From assembly GCA_963978905.1 (NCBI GenBank), contig OZ022257.1:46572203-46636202 (forward strand): a stretch of 64,000 nucleotides of DNA, written 5' to 3'. Under the pieces are notes generated by a model. It saw only the letters and a list, made by a program, of their open reading frames with translations. It was not told the DNA's origin and did not search any database. The position numbers and the translations under genes are program-made. The number at the start of each line of letters is the position of its first letter. The stretch's first letter is position 1. This document shows, piece by piece, positions 1-10,310 of the stretch. This stretch comes from Trichostrongylus colubriformis. Its lineage: Eukaryota; Nematoda; Chromadorea; Rhabditida; Trichostrongylidae.

Positions 1-197
1 AAAACGTTTGTATTCATTGAAAATGTGGACGAAATCCTCATGCATGGCGCATCCCACAGAGAAGCTGACTGACGCTTCTCGCCCTCCCACTAGGCCTCCG
101 ATAGCGAAGGATGCATACTGGAAAAATTTCAGTAACATTGAATCGATTTTTGGGAAGATTCGTGGAAAGATCTCGCAAATTCGACGAAAAAAAGCTT

Positions 198-556
198 TCC
201 TCAACTGGCTTTTTTGAACTTTTCTTGCTTCGTTTTGAAGATATGGCATAGCTCAAGTAGTCATCCGAAAGCGACAACCTAGCAGTCCCTGCTTCACCCA
301 AACGGACTCATACGGTTAAGTTTGAAGAAAGTTATGGCCATTTCCGTGAAACACTTCAAAATTTTCCTCAACTAATCCTCAACTGGCTTCTCTCAAAATA
401 ACTTTCTTCGTTTTGAAGATATGGCATAGCTCAGGTAATCGTTCGAAAGCGACAACCTAGCAGACCCCGCTTCACCAAAACGAACTCATGCGGTTAAGTT
501 TGAAGGAAGTTATGGCCATTTCCGTGGAACACTTCGAAATTTTTCTCAACTAATCC
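198..556. repeat. Two-unit tandem repeat, period 178 bp
   Basis: The segment beginning TCCTCAACTGGCTT and containing GATATGGCATAGCTCA (240 and 418) occurs twice in direct orientation, with a third partial start at 554. The copies differ by scattered substitutions, so the duplication is not very recent. Nothing coding is visible in it. Confidence 0.8.
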
Positions 557-891
557 TCAACTGGAATTCCATATCGAGAACTAAGCAACCATTGAGGAAA
601 GCAAGCGGCCAATAGATAGGTCTAAGGGAGTTATTAGGAAAACAGTTTACAGCTGTTTGAAAGATGGGCTCTAGGTAAAGTTTGAAGTGTTTTAATAATG
701 TCGGAATTTAGTATGGGGTAGATACCGTGCTCCTTCGATCGCCGCGTCGCAGCCGTCGCCTGACATGAGATCCTGAACTTCTGTAGATGTGTAGGGTATT
801 CTGGATTATTATTTGTAATTGCTCGATTATGAGACAGAAGCGTAATCCGATCCGTAATCTAGGATTCATAGTTTATATATTGGTGTATATT
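557..891. other. Intergenic sequence, nothing recognised
   Basis: I see no exon with splice signals, terminal inverted repeat or RNA-like fold here or in 1-197. It is the left flank of the LINE insertion. Confidence 0.5.
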
Positions 892-908
892 ATTGGGAAT
901 TCCACCTG
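892..908. repeat. Left target-site duplication of the RTE element
   Basis: ATTGGGAATTCCACCTG is repeated exactly at 4068-4084 on the far side of the element. The bases outside the repeat differ (T at 891, G at 4067), which defines 16-17 bp of duplicated target. Confidence 0.93.
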
Positions 909-985
909 GCAGGGATGGCCGAGTGGTTAAGAGTGTAGGCTCACGTCTGCACATTCAAGACAACTGGGTTCGATCCCCGCCGAGG
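909..985 (+). other. tRNA-like module at the 5' end of the RTE element
   Basis: It contains a good pol III A box (TGGCCGAGTGG, 916-926) and B box (GGGTTCGATCC, about 966-976), with spacing like a tRNA that has a long variable arm (Leu/Ser type). The T arm forms with about four pairs, but the 5' and 3' acceptor halves do not pair, so this is tRNA-derived and not a working tRNA gene. It lies inside the target duplications and therefore moved with the element. An internal pol III-type promoter for the LINE is possible but untested. Confidence 0.7.
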
Positions 986-1090
986 CTCAAACCATGCCTT
1001 GCAAGAAATTGCAAAAAAAAATGGTGACGTTACCAGCGTCAGGCCCAGGTTGACAGGCCGGCTGATGGAGAAACCCAGTCACACCCAAAT

Positions 1091-4048
1091 ATGTTCAAAA
1101 GTTGCCAAAGAATCAGTGTTAATGCTAGGACGTCACCCGGAAGTGACGCGCAGAACCCTCGCCCGAGTTCTGTGGTCAGTATGCGAGGGCTACCGAGGGG
1201 AGAACGACCTCGGCTGAAGAAGTTAGTTCGCATAGGGACTCTGAACGTAGGATCATTGACCGGGAAATCTCGAGAGATTGCCGACCTGATGAGTCGACGA
1301 AACATCCAAATCCTATGTATCCAGGGAACACGCTGGAAAGGAGCTAAGGCAAGGGAGATTGGAGAGGGAGTCAAACTCTTCTACAACGGCGAGGACACTA
1401 AACGGAACGGAGTGGCTATCGCAGTAGCGGATTCCCTCAAAGATTGCGTCTGCGCCGTGAACAGGATCAACAGTCGAATTATGGCAGCAAGGTTGGATAC
1501 AGAGGAGGGGTACTGGACCATAGTAAGTGTATACGCACCGCAAGCCGGTTGTCCTGAGCACGAGAAGGACGAGTTCTACCTAAGCCTTGACGACGCCGTC
1601 AGGTCAGTTCCGGAAGGCGATTACCTCACCGTAGCAGGCGATTTGAACGGTCACGTCGGCAGAGACAGAAGGGGCTTAGAAAGGGTGCACGGAGGCAAAG
1701 GGCTGGGCGTAAGAAACGCTGAGGGAGAAAGAATACTGGACCTGGCCACGGCCCATGACTTAGCGGTCTGCAGCACGTACTTCGCAAAAAGAGAGAGTCA
1801 AAAGGTGACCTACAGCAGTGGAGGGAGACAAACGGAAGCTGACCACATACTCATAAGAAGATCAGCCCTCAAAACTGTGAAGGACATCAAGGTACTGCCA
1901 GGAGAGGAACTCACTACCCAACACAGACCCCTCCTAGCAGATATTGCCATAGAACTCCCTAAGAAAACAAGGCTCAAGACCGAACGGCGAATCAGGTGGT
2001 GGAAGCTGCACAAACAGGAAAGGGATGACCTCAAAAGAAGGCTACTTGATATCGGTCTCCCAGACCCTGACGGGCCGACTGAGGAGACTTGGAACAGAGC
2101 AGCTGAGGTAATTCTGAAATGCGCGAAGGAAACGTTGGGGGAGACCCGAGGTGGCTTCAAAGGTAACAAAGCAGCGTGGTTCTGGAATGAGGAGGTTCAG
2201 AGGGTAGTGAAACAGAAGAAGGAAGCATACAAGCGGTGGCAGAAAACGAAGAGCCCAGAACACCTCGACACATACAAACGCTGCAAGAGGCTTGCCAAGG
2301 CAGCTGTGGCCAAAGCAAAGAATGCAGAAATGGATGCCTTGTACGAAAGGTTGGATGGGAGGGAGGCAGAAAAGTTCGTCTTCAGGCCGGCTAAAGCGAG
2401 ACATCGAGCCACCCAAGACATTGGGGTGGTCAAGGCGGTAAAGAGCAGTAAGGGTACCATTCTGAGGAAACCAGCCGAGGTCAAAAATGGATGGCGGGAG
2501 TACTTCGATGGGCTTCTGAATGAAGAGTTCCCTCGTAAGGAAAGCCAACAGAAGGAGGCTACGGCTGGCCCCATCCTCCCTTGGACAGCGGGAGAAGTTC
2601 GCCAGGTGCTGGGAAAAATGAAGAATGGAAAAGCCGCTGGTCCAGATGGGGTGCCAGTAGAGGCATGGAAGGCACTGGGAGAGTACGTAGTGGAGTGGCT
2701 TACACGCTTCCTGAACATGGTGACGGCCAGAAGAAAAATTCCGGCTGCGTGGAGGACCAGTACCATCGTCCCCATATTCAAACAGAAGGGGGACGCAAAG
2801 GAGTGCTCCAACTATCGTGGAATAAAATTGACGGCTCATACCATGAAGCTGTATGAGCGGCTGATTGACTTGAGGCTGAGGGAGCTGGTCACTATATCTC
2901 AGGAGCAGTTCGGGTTCATGCCTGAGCGCTCCACCACGGATGCCATCTTCATCCTTAGACAAGTGATGGAAAAGTACCGTGAAGAGCGTAAACCTTGCTA
3001 CCTAGCCTTCCTGGACCTCGAAAAGGCCTTCGACCGTCTGCCACGCCCAGTAATCTGGAACTCTCTTCGAGAACGACAGATACCAGAGCACCTCGTCACT
3101 CTTATACAGGACATGTACGATGGGGCTAAGGCGGTCATACGTACCCCGCAGGGACTGACGGCGGAAATAGGGATCTCGGTTGGGGTACACCAAGGCTCAG
3201 CTCTAAGCCCGTTCCTCTTCCTGCTCACCCTGGATGGCATGGTGAAAGACCTCATGGAGGGCCCACTGAGGACCATTCTCTACGCTGACGATATTGCCCT
3301 GATAGCGGATACCAGAGAAGAACTTCAGGCGAAGGTGCAGAGATGGCAGGCAAGGCTGGCAGAGAACGGCTTACGAGTAAACGTCAAGAAGACCAAATTC
3401 CTAAGCTCCGAGGACTGTCCGGTGTCCATCGTGGACCGCCATGGAGAAAGCATCGAAAGGGTTCAGGACTTCCGATACCTGGGAAGTGATATAGCCGAGG
3501 ATGGTACGGTAGATCAGGCCGTGAAAGCTCGAATAAATGCGGCATGGCTGAAATGGAGAGAGTCCACAGGAATCCTCTGCGATAGACGGTGCTCCAGGAC
3601 TCTAAAGGGCAAGGTATATCGATCGGTGATAAGACCCGCAATGCTCTATGGCAGCGAGTGCTGGCCCATAACAAAGAACCTTGAGAAGCAGCTACATTCC
3701 GCAGAAATGAGGATGCTGAGATGGGCCTGTGGTTGGACGCGGCTCGACAGGATTAGGAACGAGGACGTCAGGGCAGTCATGCAGACGGCACCGGTCCAGC
3801 TGAAGTTGAGGGAGCAGCGGCTAAAATGGTACGGGCACGTGCTGAGAAGGTCGGCAGACCACCCAATTAGGAAAGCGGTAGAGTTCGAAGTACCCGGCAA
3901 GCGACCACGAGGAGCCCCAAAGAAAAGGTGGAGGGACGTTATCAAAACGGACCTCACAGAAGTGAAAGCCACGGCAGAAGATGCCTTGGATAGAAGAAAA
4001 TGGCGGCGATTGACAAATACAGCGGACCCCGCAAAGGCGCGGGACTGA
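1091..4048 (+). CDS. RTE-type retrotransposon ORF: endonuclease plus reverse transcriptase
   Basis: The 985-residue polyprotein nicks target DNA and copies the element RNA at the nick. Residues about 45-275 form an exonuclease-endonuclease-phosphatase domain, with GTLN near the start, GDLNGHVG around D184 and the D251-H252 pair of the catalytic motif. Residues about 515-790 form the reverse transcriptase: a GPDGVP motif, FLDLEKAFDR, HQGSALSP and the catalytic Y731-A-D-D734. The C-terminal region has the WYGHVLRR and RPRGAPKKRWRD blocks known from RTE-like elements. The frame is unbroken. One oddity is that the motif normally read Q-E-T has glycine at position 79 (QGT), so the expected catalytic glutamate is missing; one A-to-G change would explain it. 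The first ATG after the tRNA-like head was taken as the start. Confidence 0.92.
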   Translation: MFKSCQRISVNARTSPGSDAQNPRPSSVVSMRGLPRGERPRLKKLVRIGTLNVGSLTGKSREIADLMSRRNIQILCIQGTRWKGAKAREIGEGVKLFYNGEDTKRNGVAIAVADSLKDCVCAVNRINSRIMAARLDTEEGYWTIVSVYAPQAGCPEHEKDEFYLSLDDAVRSVPEGDYLTVAGDLNGHVGRDRRGLERVHGGKGLGVRNAEGERILDLATAHDLAVCSTYFAKRESQKVTYSSGGRQTEADHILIRRSALKTVKDIKVLPGEELTTQHRPLLADIAIELPKKTRLKTERRIRWWKLHKQERDDLKRRLLDIGLPDPDGPTEETWNRAAEVILKCAKETLGETRGGFKGNKAAWFWNEEVQRVVKQKKEAYKRWQKTKSPEHLDTYKRCKRLAKAAVAKAKNAEMDALYERLDGREAEKFVFRPAKARHRATQDIGVVKAVKSSKGTILRKPAEVKNGWREYFDGLLNEEFPRKESQQKEATAGPILPWTAGEVRQVLGKMKNGKAAGPDGVPVEAWKALGEYVVEWLTRFLNMVTARRKIPAAWRTSTIVPIFKQKGDAKECSNYRGIKLTAHTMKLYERLIDLRLRELVTISQEQFGFMPERSTTDAIFILRQVMEKYREERKPCYLAFLDLEKAFDRLPRPVIWNSLRERQIPEHLVTLIQDMYDGAKAVIRTPQGLTAEIGISVGVHQGSALSPFLFLLTLDGMVKDLMEGPLRTILYADDIALIADTREELQAKVQRWQARLAENGLRVNVKKTKFLSSEDCPVSIVDRHGESIERVQDFRYLGSDIAEDGTVDQAVKARINAAWLKWRESTGILCDRRCSRTLKGKVYRSVIRPAMLYGSECWPITKNLEKQLHSAEMRMLRWACGWTRLDRIRNEDVRAVMQTAPVQLKLREQRLKWYGHVLRRSADHPIRKAVEFEVPGKRPRGAPKKRWRDVIKTDLTEVKATAEDALDRRKWRRLTNTADPAKARD

Positions 4049-4067
4049 CGCTAGGGAGAAGAAGAAG

Positions 4068-4084
4068 ATTGGGAATTCCACCTG
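4068..4084. repeat. Right target-site duplication of the RTE element
   Basis: This is an exact copy of 892-908, directly after the GAAGAAGAAG tail. Confidence 0.93.
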
Positions 4085-4274
4085 TATCGCATATTTTTCG
4101 GATTTTTGTGTCCATTTAGTTGTATATTGGCGATTAGTATTCAAAAAATCGAAAAATGCTGATTTGATGGGTTCTGTGCAAAAGAGGGGAGGTCGTATTG
4201 GGCCCCCCTTTTCGGTGGGGGTCGTATTTTCTGAAAATTTTCTTCAACTGGACGCTTGACCCTGGCTCAGAGGC

Positions 4275-4400
4275 GCGCCTTTCGCGGGGGATTTCGCCGC
4301 AGATAGGCTTCATAGACCTCTAGTTTTTGAGTTAATGACCCCTCTAAGCGATTCCTTACCACACATTACCTCTATCACTCTCTTTAAAGTTCCGCGACGT
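4275..4400 (+). repeat. Dispersed repeat fragment, 'family D'
   Basis: It contains GGGATTTCGCCGCAGATAGG and a distal TATCACTCTCTTTAAAG. Related sequence occurs at about 35689-35800 and 43800-44000 in the same orientation, and at about 20700-20815 and 63221-63400 inverted. The two halves at 58400-58425 and 63221 onward flank the second BEL element. It is a non-coding dispersed element of unknown class. Confidence 0.6.
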
Positions 4401-4511
4401 TCTCCCTTGATAGTGTGTCCCTTGAGCTAATATCTACGCAAGATATTTTTGGGTGCCTAGGTGACCACGTTGCTCCATCAGCGTACTGCCTCTTCACTTT
4501 AGTTAACTGCG

Positions 4512-5212
4512 GTCTGAAGACTGGTGAAGAAAGTCAGGAATCAAAAGAGCTTCGCTGCCGTGGGCGCCGACAGCGAAGTAGCCGTGGAGTGTGGGGCAAC
4601 GTTCACACAGCTTGGCTTAGCTCGCCTTGCATCATTCCTTCAAAAATGCAGAGAAGGCGAAAGCCACGCAAACCATGGGCAGGGGACGTACCATTTTTCT
4701 AATTTCGGCAGTTTCGTTCCGCTCATTTTCTTTTGCTGTACTTCTTAATGCTTACACTTTCATGTTCCACAATCGAGCGGCCTGATTAGCGGTGAAGTAC
4801 GCACATTAGCTTTTTGAAAAAGACATGTGATGTCTAGTAGTCCCCGTTCCTTCCTCGAGTGACGCCTCACGTGCTGCATATCACCGCCACACAACACAGA
4901 TCCATAGATCTGTGATGGAGCAAAGTATGTCCACCACAGAGCCTCACCTACCCACTACGCGGCTCTGCACATACATTAATGGGTGACCAAATAAGCGTAC
5001 TCATTCCAAAGGTAAAAGATAGTAAACCCTACACATCAAATGTCAAAAGATAGTAAAAACCCTTAACTAACTTCAGAGCACATCAATATAACTTCGCAAA
5101 TGAAATTAAACCTGCTGTTTCAGAGGAATCGCATTATGACAGTGCTTCAATTGCGCTGGCAGTAGCTGCGTGCATTGCACTTGTTCTCGCAATATTACTT
5201 GCGATCCTGCTG
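4512..5212 (+). repeat. Duplicated gene fragment, copy 1
   Basis: It aligns almost without gaps to 10311-10998, with scattered substitutions and small indels. The match stops abruptly at 5212, inside the membrane-spanning codons of the second exon. It carries two candidate exons, described separately. It looks like a segmental duplication of part of a gene and shows no terminal inverted repeats of its own. Confidence 0.85.
4548..5212 (+). pseudogene. Truncated copy of a two-exon membrane-protein gene fragment
   Basis: Candidate exons are 4548-4687 and 5077-5212. The first reads SFAAVGADSEVAVE and then GATFTQLGLARLASFLQ. It ends before a GTACC donor with two bases left over. The second follows CTTCAG with one base completing the codon and encodes ANEIKPAVSEESHYDSAS followed by a hydrophobic stretch. 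Compared with the copy at 10344-11163, exon 1 has one extra A and one missing G about 60 bp apart; these shift and then restore the frame. Sequence homology ends inside the membrane segment, so the cytoplasmic tail is missing. The frame continues to an unrelated stop at about 5339. The family is not recognised. It could instead be a diverged functional paralogue. Confidence 0.5.
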
Positions 5213-6385
5213 CCGGAGAATTTCTCGAGCGCGTCTCTGGCATCGCAGTACTGCCAGAGAAATGGACGACATGGGTTCTCGAGGTGGACACACTGTTGTT
5301 TGCACTTGGTGACAATGAGGAGATGAGAAAGAAAAGTAAAATGATGTCTCACTACTCTTCGAACAACTTGATAGTACACATCCTTCGGCGTGCCCTACCG
5401 CTCTCACAAATTTGATTACCCCAAACAACCGCGCTCAGCAATCGCAGACGGTAGTAGTCGAACACATGGTCTGGGAAGTACGGGTGTGCACGGTTGTTCC
5501 TTGTCAAAAATCTGTATTAATAAATGGCCTTTCCATAGGATCAGTGATGTACGAAAGTGACGGACTTTTCTATTAACAGCTGCTTTATCCTTCGAAAACA
5601 ATCACAATCATTCAGGAAGGCTAGACAACATGGCAGCACTCAGCAGCATTGTACAAATAGATGGGTCACTACAGATAAGGAATACTTCAGAATTGGGTGT
5701 TGTTGATTTTCTCCGAAGCTTACGTCAAGTCGGAAACTGGGCACTTCATGGTAAACTTCCTTCTCTACTATTTCAATGCTTCGCCCGAACAAGTGATGAA
5801 GGACAACTTTGAATAGAAAATGGTCGTAGGGACACCTCGCGATAATTTGGGTAGCTATCCAAGCTGTACCACCACGGCAAACCATCACGGCACAACAACC
5901 ACTCAAACTCAAGCCAGTCACCTCCAGTTAGCTTGAGTGGACGTGGCTGGAAAGGTGTTGCGCCATGATGCTGTAAAGTCTGGATCGTTATCCGCATGGA
6001 AAGTTTCACGAGAAAAGTGAGAATCCGGCAAAGATACAGCTCCGAGAGGAGGCGAGATCTCAAAGTGAACAACCGCTCCGTACCACGCTGCCGAAGACGC
6101 ATAGTAAAAACAGAAAGTTACGTGAGAATTCTCACTCTCCTTCTCCAACACTGGCGGACAAGGGGGCGGGGCATTTACTCGCGGGCCCAGACCCCCTGGC
6201 TGCCACTTCAAAAGCTGAATCTTTGTCCAATTCTGATTTCTTCCGTGAGACTTCGCATGCTACCATGTGTTGCACCAGTAACAAACCTTGGCCACTCAGG
6301 AACGGTTATTGGTGCAACACCATGTGTTGCATGCTGTCCGTTATGGGTAAAGTAATGAATTATCAAACATAAAATTCAACGACCA
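5213..6385. other. Intergenic, no confident feature
   Basis: An open stretch at 5213-5415 (plus strand, EFLERVSGIAVLPEKW and onward) has some coding character, but no splice signals support it. The rest (5430-6385) shows only short imperfect inverted repeats. A segment near 5996-6070 weakly resembles the arm of the foldback at 46263-46700. Confidence 0.35.
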
Positions 6386-6451
6386 AGCTGTACTAATATT
6401 CGAGAAACTACGCTGTCTAGCTGTACTAATATTCGAGAAACTACGCTGTTT
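6386..6451. repeat. 33-bp tandem duplication
   Basis: AGCTGTACTAATATTCGAG and the 14 bases after it are repeated directly once, at 6386 and 6419, with almost no change. Confidence 0.8.
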
Positions 6452-7511
6452 CTTTCTCATCGAGTAACTAGATAAAATTCTGATTACTAACAAATAGACT
6501 TTCGAATCTGCTATAGCTCAAGGTGCGGACCAGCTTCGCGTGGTCATTATGCTAGTCTATTTTACTCTCATCCGTGGCGATGTACGTTCTCGTGTAACGT
6601 AGTACAGGAGGAGCCCATGTGGAACCGTGACCCTCGACGCAGCCCCAAATACATCTCAGCGAAGGCACGAAAATCGTTAGAAACAGGCCATGAGCCAACT
6701 TGTGTCCCAACGCTCGTCACGCAGAGGTTCCAAATGCGACGGTATCCCCGACTCTTTGGTAAATCATGGCGTTGTCGTGACTTTGTGAAAATCAACTGGC
6801 AGTCGATGACCAGCCCCCAGCGATGCCACCGTCTTCATCTAAGGCAGAACTGGATTCCGTGAAAAGGTCTGCTCGTAACAGCGAGCATCGAGCACGCCAA
6901 CGTATGGCTGGCTCATTTTGATTACACTTACACGAAGATCAAATTGGGTCAACGAAGACATAATCAGGAGAAATAGATTCTTGACGATGCACACTCGCCT
7001 TTGACGGTGGCCACAATATTTGAATCGAAACATTTGTGATGGAATTTACTTCGCAGTAGTTATTCGAAAAAGAAATAACGAGCATTTTTCCGAGAGATGC
7101 TGACGATGGCGTCATTGCTGTTCTTCGCGTTTGACGATCAACAAAGTGACAGAATATTGAAAAAAAAAACTTCTGCGCGAAGGAGTGCGTAATCACTGCT
7201 CACGACAACCAGTTCCTGTGCAAAGGCATGATAAGAAGGCATCAGCTCGTCTCCTCCAACGTTGACAACCTGCACTCGAAGGGATGAGCTGATGTCATAG
7301 GTGGGCAGAGCTCCACAGGTGCTTGAGCATCTTGGGATAACAAGCCCCTATCTTTACTACGTCTCTCCCACGTGTATAAACTTCAAATGAGTAGGTCGCG
7401 GCCCTAGACCCGTTACCTTCAAGGTATGGCTGCGAATCCTTTCCTACTGGCTCAAAAATGCTGCCTCACACCATAACCCGAAGTGGATTTTTAACCAAAA
7501 GAGTGCCCGAG
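6452..7511. other. Intergenic, nothing recognised
   Basis: ORFs of 75-85 codons occur on both strands but have no splice signals or recognisable motifs, and they overlap antisense to each other. I do not call them genes. Confidence 0.4.
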
Positions 7512-7756
7512 TGTGGGTGTGTACCCTTACGTCAGAATTACGCACCGCGGCTTGTCGCAAGCGAAACGATGCGGACGAGCTAAAGGCGCCTTGTTGTTGT
7601 TGGATTCCAAAGCGATTACAAGCCATCTGTGTACGGCGCCCCTAGTATTACCGTGTAGTCGCCCCTAGACCCAAAATAGCGGCGTATAGCTCGCCCTTAC
7701 CCGTCGCACGCCGCTCATTGTGGTGTGCGAAATCCTGAGGTAAATACACACTCCCC
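7512..7756. mobile_element. MITE, ~240 bp (family with copies at 21.4 and 49.1 kb)
   Basis: The ends are inverted repeats of the type GTGTGTACCCTTACGTCAG. The interior has a conserved block around AAAGGCGCCTTG and the TAATCGC/GCGATTA segment. Two further copies lie at about 21416-21625 and 49091-49324 in the opposite orientation. It is non-autonomous and non-coding. Confidence 0.7.
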
Positions 7757-8018
7757 GGATGTACGTAAGGACAGAATTTCGTAGCGCGATATGGGAACAA
7801 GTGCGAGCTTATTTTGCCGCGTCCTAAAGCGATTACTATGTCTTCAGAACCCTCCTATAGACGACCCACTGTCACACAACTTGTCGTGAGGCTAGTTCTC
7901 TCATGGGGATTCACACCATAAACACATTACAGTTCACTCGTAGGGGAAAGGATTTTTCTGCAGGTGGAGAGGTCTTGCATTTTCCGTCATGATGGCCTCT
8001 TTATTGAAAGCGTGTCAC

Positions 8019-8513
8019 TTAAAGGCACATTCCAGGATTATTGGGATATCACATCTCCTGCCGTGGATGGATAGTTCGACCCAAGCCACATAGAATATAC
8101 CTTTACCGAGGCGTGGATGTCAGTTCCTGGAGCATGCAGAGCCAAAGAATCTAGCGTAACAGCTCGGCCCCGCCCACCCCAGACGGGGGTGTGCTGCAAG
8201 TGTTCCGGTGCCTAATTGGGGTCAGGTCACTCAGTAGTGGGTTTACTTCACGACGCGACTGGTTTACTGCCAATTTCAAGATCTTGGCCACTAGCTGGTC
8301 TATCTATGTCAAAGATAAGAGTCGAAGAGTAAAGGCAGACCCCCGGCTGGGGTGGGCGGGGCCGAGCTGTTGCGCTAGATTCTTTGGCTCTGCACGCTCC
8401 AGGAACTGACACCCACGCCTCGGTAAAGGTAGACGGTCCTACGTGGCTTCGGTCGAACTATCCATCCACGGCAGGAGATGTGATATCCTGATAATCCTGG
8501 AATTTGACTTTAA
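8019..8513. mobile_element. Foldback MITE flanked by TTAA
   Basis: Arms of about 165 bp (8019-8190 and 8340-8513) are reverse complements with few mismatches, around a ~150-bp loop. The outer ends are TTAAAGGCACATTCC and GGAATTTGACTTTAA. TTAA at both ends resembles the target preference of piggyBac-type transposases. Confidence 0.82.
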
Positions 8514-8805
8514 CTGAAGCATGCTTACTAAGCTCATTGTTCTTGAATACTCTTACTTGTCTGTGAATATGAACACGAATAAATGGTGTAATATTTTTAG
8601 AGCCAGCTGTTCAAGTCGAAAACAATACTAACCTCCACTCGCTTGAGTGTGATTCCCTTGTGTCGTTACGTTCTGCTAACAAAAAAGACGCCGTCGTACG
8701 AAATAATACACAGCTTAATTGGCATTTCACCAAATACCTCATACTCATCGTTCACCCATGGAGGCTCGACCTTGAAGGTTACCATTTCGATATAAGTGAG
8801 TTGTC

Positions 8806-9055
8806 GACAGATTTGAAAAGTACAGCATTCAAGCCAAAATTAAATAGAATTGGGTACAATACTTTTTTGCTCAAAAACAGAAATATGCCCATTGTGAGGA
8901 AAAATGGAAGCCATTAGAGATGATAGAGATGACAGATTTGAAAAGTACAGCATTCAAGCCAAAATTAAATAGAATTGGGTACAATACTTTTTTGCTCAAA
9001 AACAGAAATATGCCCATTGTGAGGAAAAATGGAAGCCATTAGAGATGATAGAGAG
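8806..9055. repeat. Exact 125-bp tandem duplication
   Basis: The unit starting GACAGATTTGAAAAGTACAG at 8806 repeats at 8931 with no difference that I can see. It is either a very young duplication or an assembly artefact. Confidence 0.88.
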
Positions 9056-9639
9056 ACGAAGGAATGGGAATTATGAAGACGCATTCTCTGTAAATGAACA
9101 TTCGAATTCAAAAGAATGAGGAGAGGGGGGATGGGTAACGTTCGCGACCAGCTGGGTTAGCTCTTCGCCGTCGTCTTACATCACCCGTGCGCAGCTGCAG
9201 AGGCAACGAAAGTGATGGAAGGTGGCACGGTGTTTTCAGACGGTTTCGATACCTTGTCGTTCACGCTGACTTTCACACTTCACAATCATTCCACAGTCTG
9301 CCAAAATTACATCCCACTCGTGCCTTTAGTGCCCTTAGGCGCTTGAGGGCACAATTTGCGATAAATCAGATCATTAGTTCACTACGCTTAAAATTCACAA
9401 TTTACTCATCAGGGCAAGAAAATGAATGCATCAGTTACGCCAATCGATAGTTACATCAAGAAAAGAGCCCTCTGTCCAGTCTTTGAACGAGCACTATAGC
9501 CTAGAAATCAGTCCCTGCCTGACGTTACCGCTCACAGCTTAGCGATATAACCTGTTTCACCTTGCTAACGTTGTCTTTACCCTTAGATTTTTCTGCCCTA
9601 TTGTATTATATCGGGGAAGCTGAGAATCATCTCACGTGA

Positions 9640-9836
9640 GCTCCACGCTAGAAACTGCTGTGTCCGATCCCAGGGGTGATTTAGTTGGGTGGGCGCGGTT
9701 TGGTTGAGTTCGAGTGTACATAGCGCTGTAGTTATGCACTTTGAAGCCTCTGTAAGGGTGCAATCTGAGCAGTTGTCCAAGGCTCTACCTGCATTCAAAG
9801 GGTAAGCTACTAATCTGATTATCGCGTGCTGTGCCC
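9640..9836. repeat. Half copy of the 44.2-kb foldback family
   Basis: The blocks GTTGGGTGGGCGCGGTTTGG and GATTATCGCGTGCTGTGCC match the right arm of the element at 44203-44659 and part of 45240-45505. Only one arm is present. Confidence 0.6.
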
Positions 9837-10302
9837 TTGAAGGAACCGGAAGGGGTCCGAAACAAGAGAAAAATACAAAGAAATGAGCGTTTTGTAACGA
9901 ACGCAGAAGGTTAGAAGCGATAACCGGTGAAAAAACCCGAATTTAAAAGTGTATCGCTGCTCTGTGTATTCGCGCCTCATTCGCACCATCGCACTGACTT
10001 TCCGAGTTGCCCGCTGTAGGAGACGAGCAGCGGTCCAACATTAGTTGTAGCACCTGACTCCCAGCGCAGTGGAGCGGCCATTCCTAACTACATTAACATT
10101 CATGTAAGTACATCTAGAAACAGTGTAAGAAAGAATAAAGGAAAAAGTAAAAGGATAAAACAAATTTATAAAAGAAACATCTTCTCTTGGCACCGTGCCA
10201 CGGCGTCAAATTGGGGAGTTTGTGCAACGGCGGCCACTCAAACTCGTCCACACTACGTCTGTTCTACCGTAGGCCAAAATTACCCCCTTCCGGTGTCTTG
10301 AA
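9837..10302 (+). mobile_element. MITE, ~465 bp ('ACCGGAAGGGG' family)
   Basis: The terminal inverted repeats share ACCGGAAGGGGGT with a few flanking bases. Other copies are at 55743-56205 and twice, head to head, at 14570-15497. Its right end lies almost exactly at the start of duplicated segment copy 2 (10311). Confidence 0.8.
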
Positions 10303-10310
10303 AGGCACCG

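Larger units (their letters stand above)
909..4067 (+). mobile_element. Full-length RTE-type non-LTR retrotransposon with tRNA-like head
   Basis: The element lies between perfect 17-bp target duplications, so both ends are defined without a database. In order it has a ~180-bp 5' leader that begins with a tRNA-like module, a single 985-codon ORF (endonuclease then reverse transcriptase), a 3' UTR of under 20 bp after the stop, and a short GAA-repeat tail instead of poly(A). One ORF, an AP-type endonuclease, a tiny 3' UTR and a short-repeat tail are known features of the RTE clade. The uninterrupted ORF and identical duplications indicate a fairly recent insertion. Clade assignment rests on architecture and motifs, not on a tree. 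Confidence 0.9.

Noticed and set aside
909..985. Functional tRNA gene
   Set aside because: A and B boxes are good, but acceptor halves do not pair and the anticodon region is degraded; it is part of the LINE.
2042..2962. 306-codon minus-strand ORF
   Set aside because: It is antisense to the RT domain of the LINE ORF and has no domain of its own; a shadow of the coding strand.
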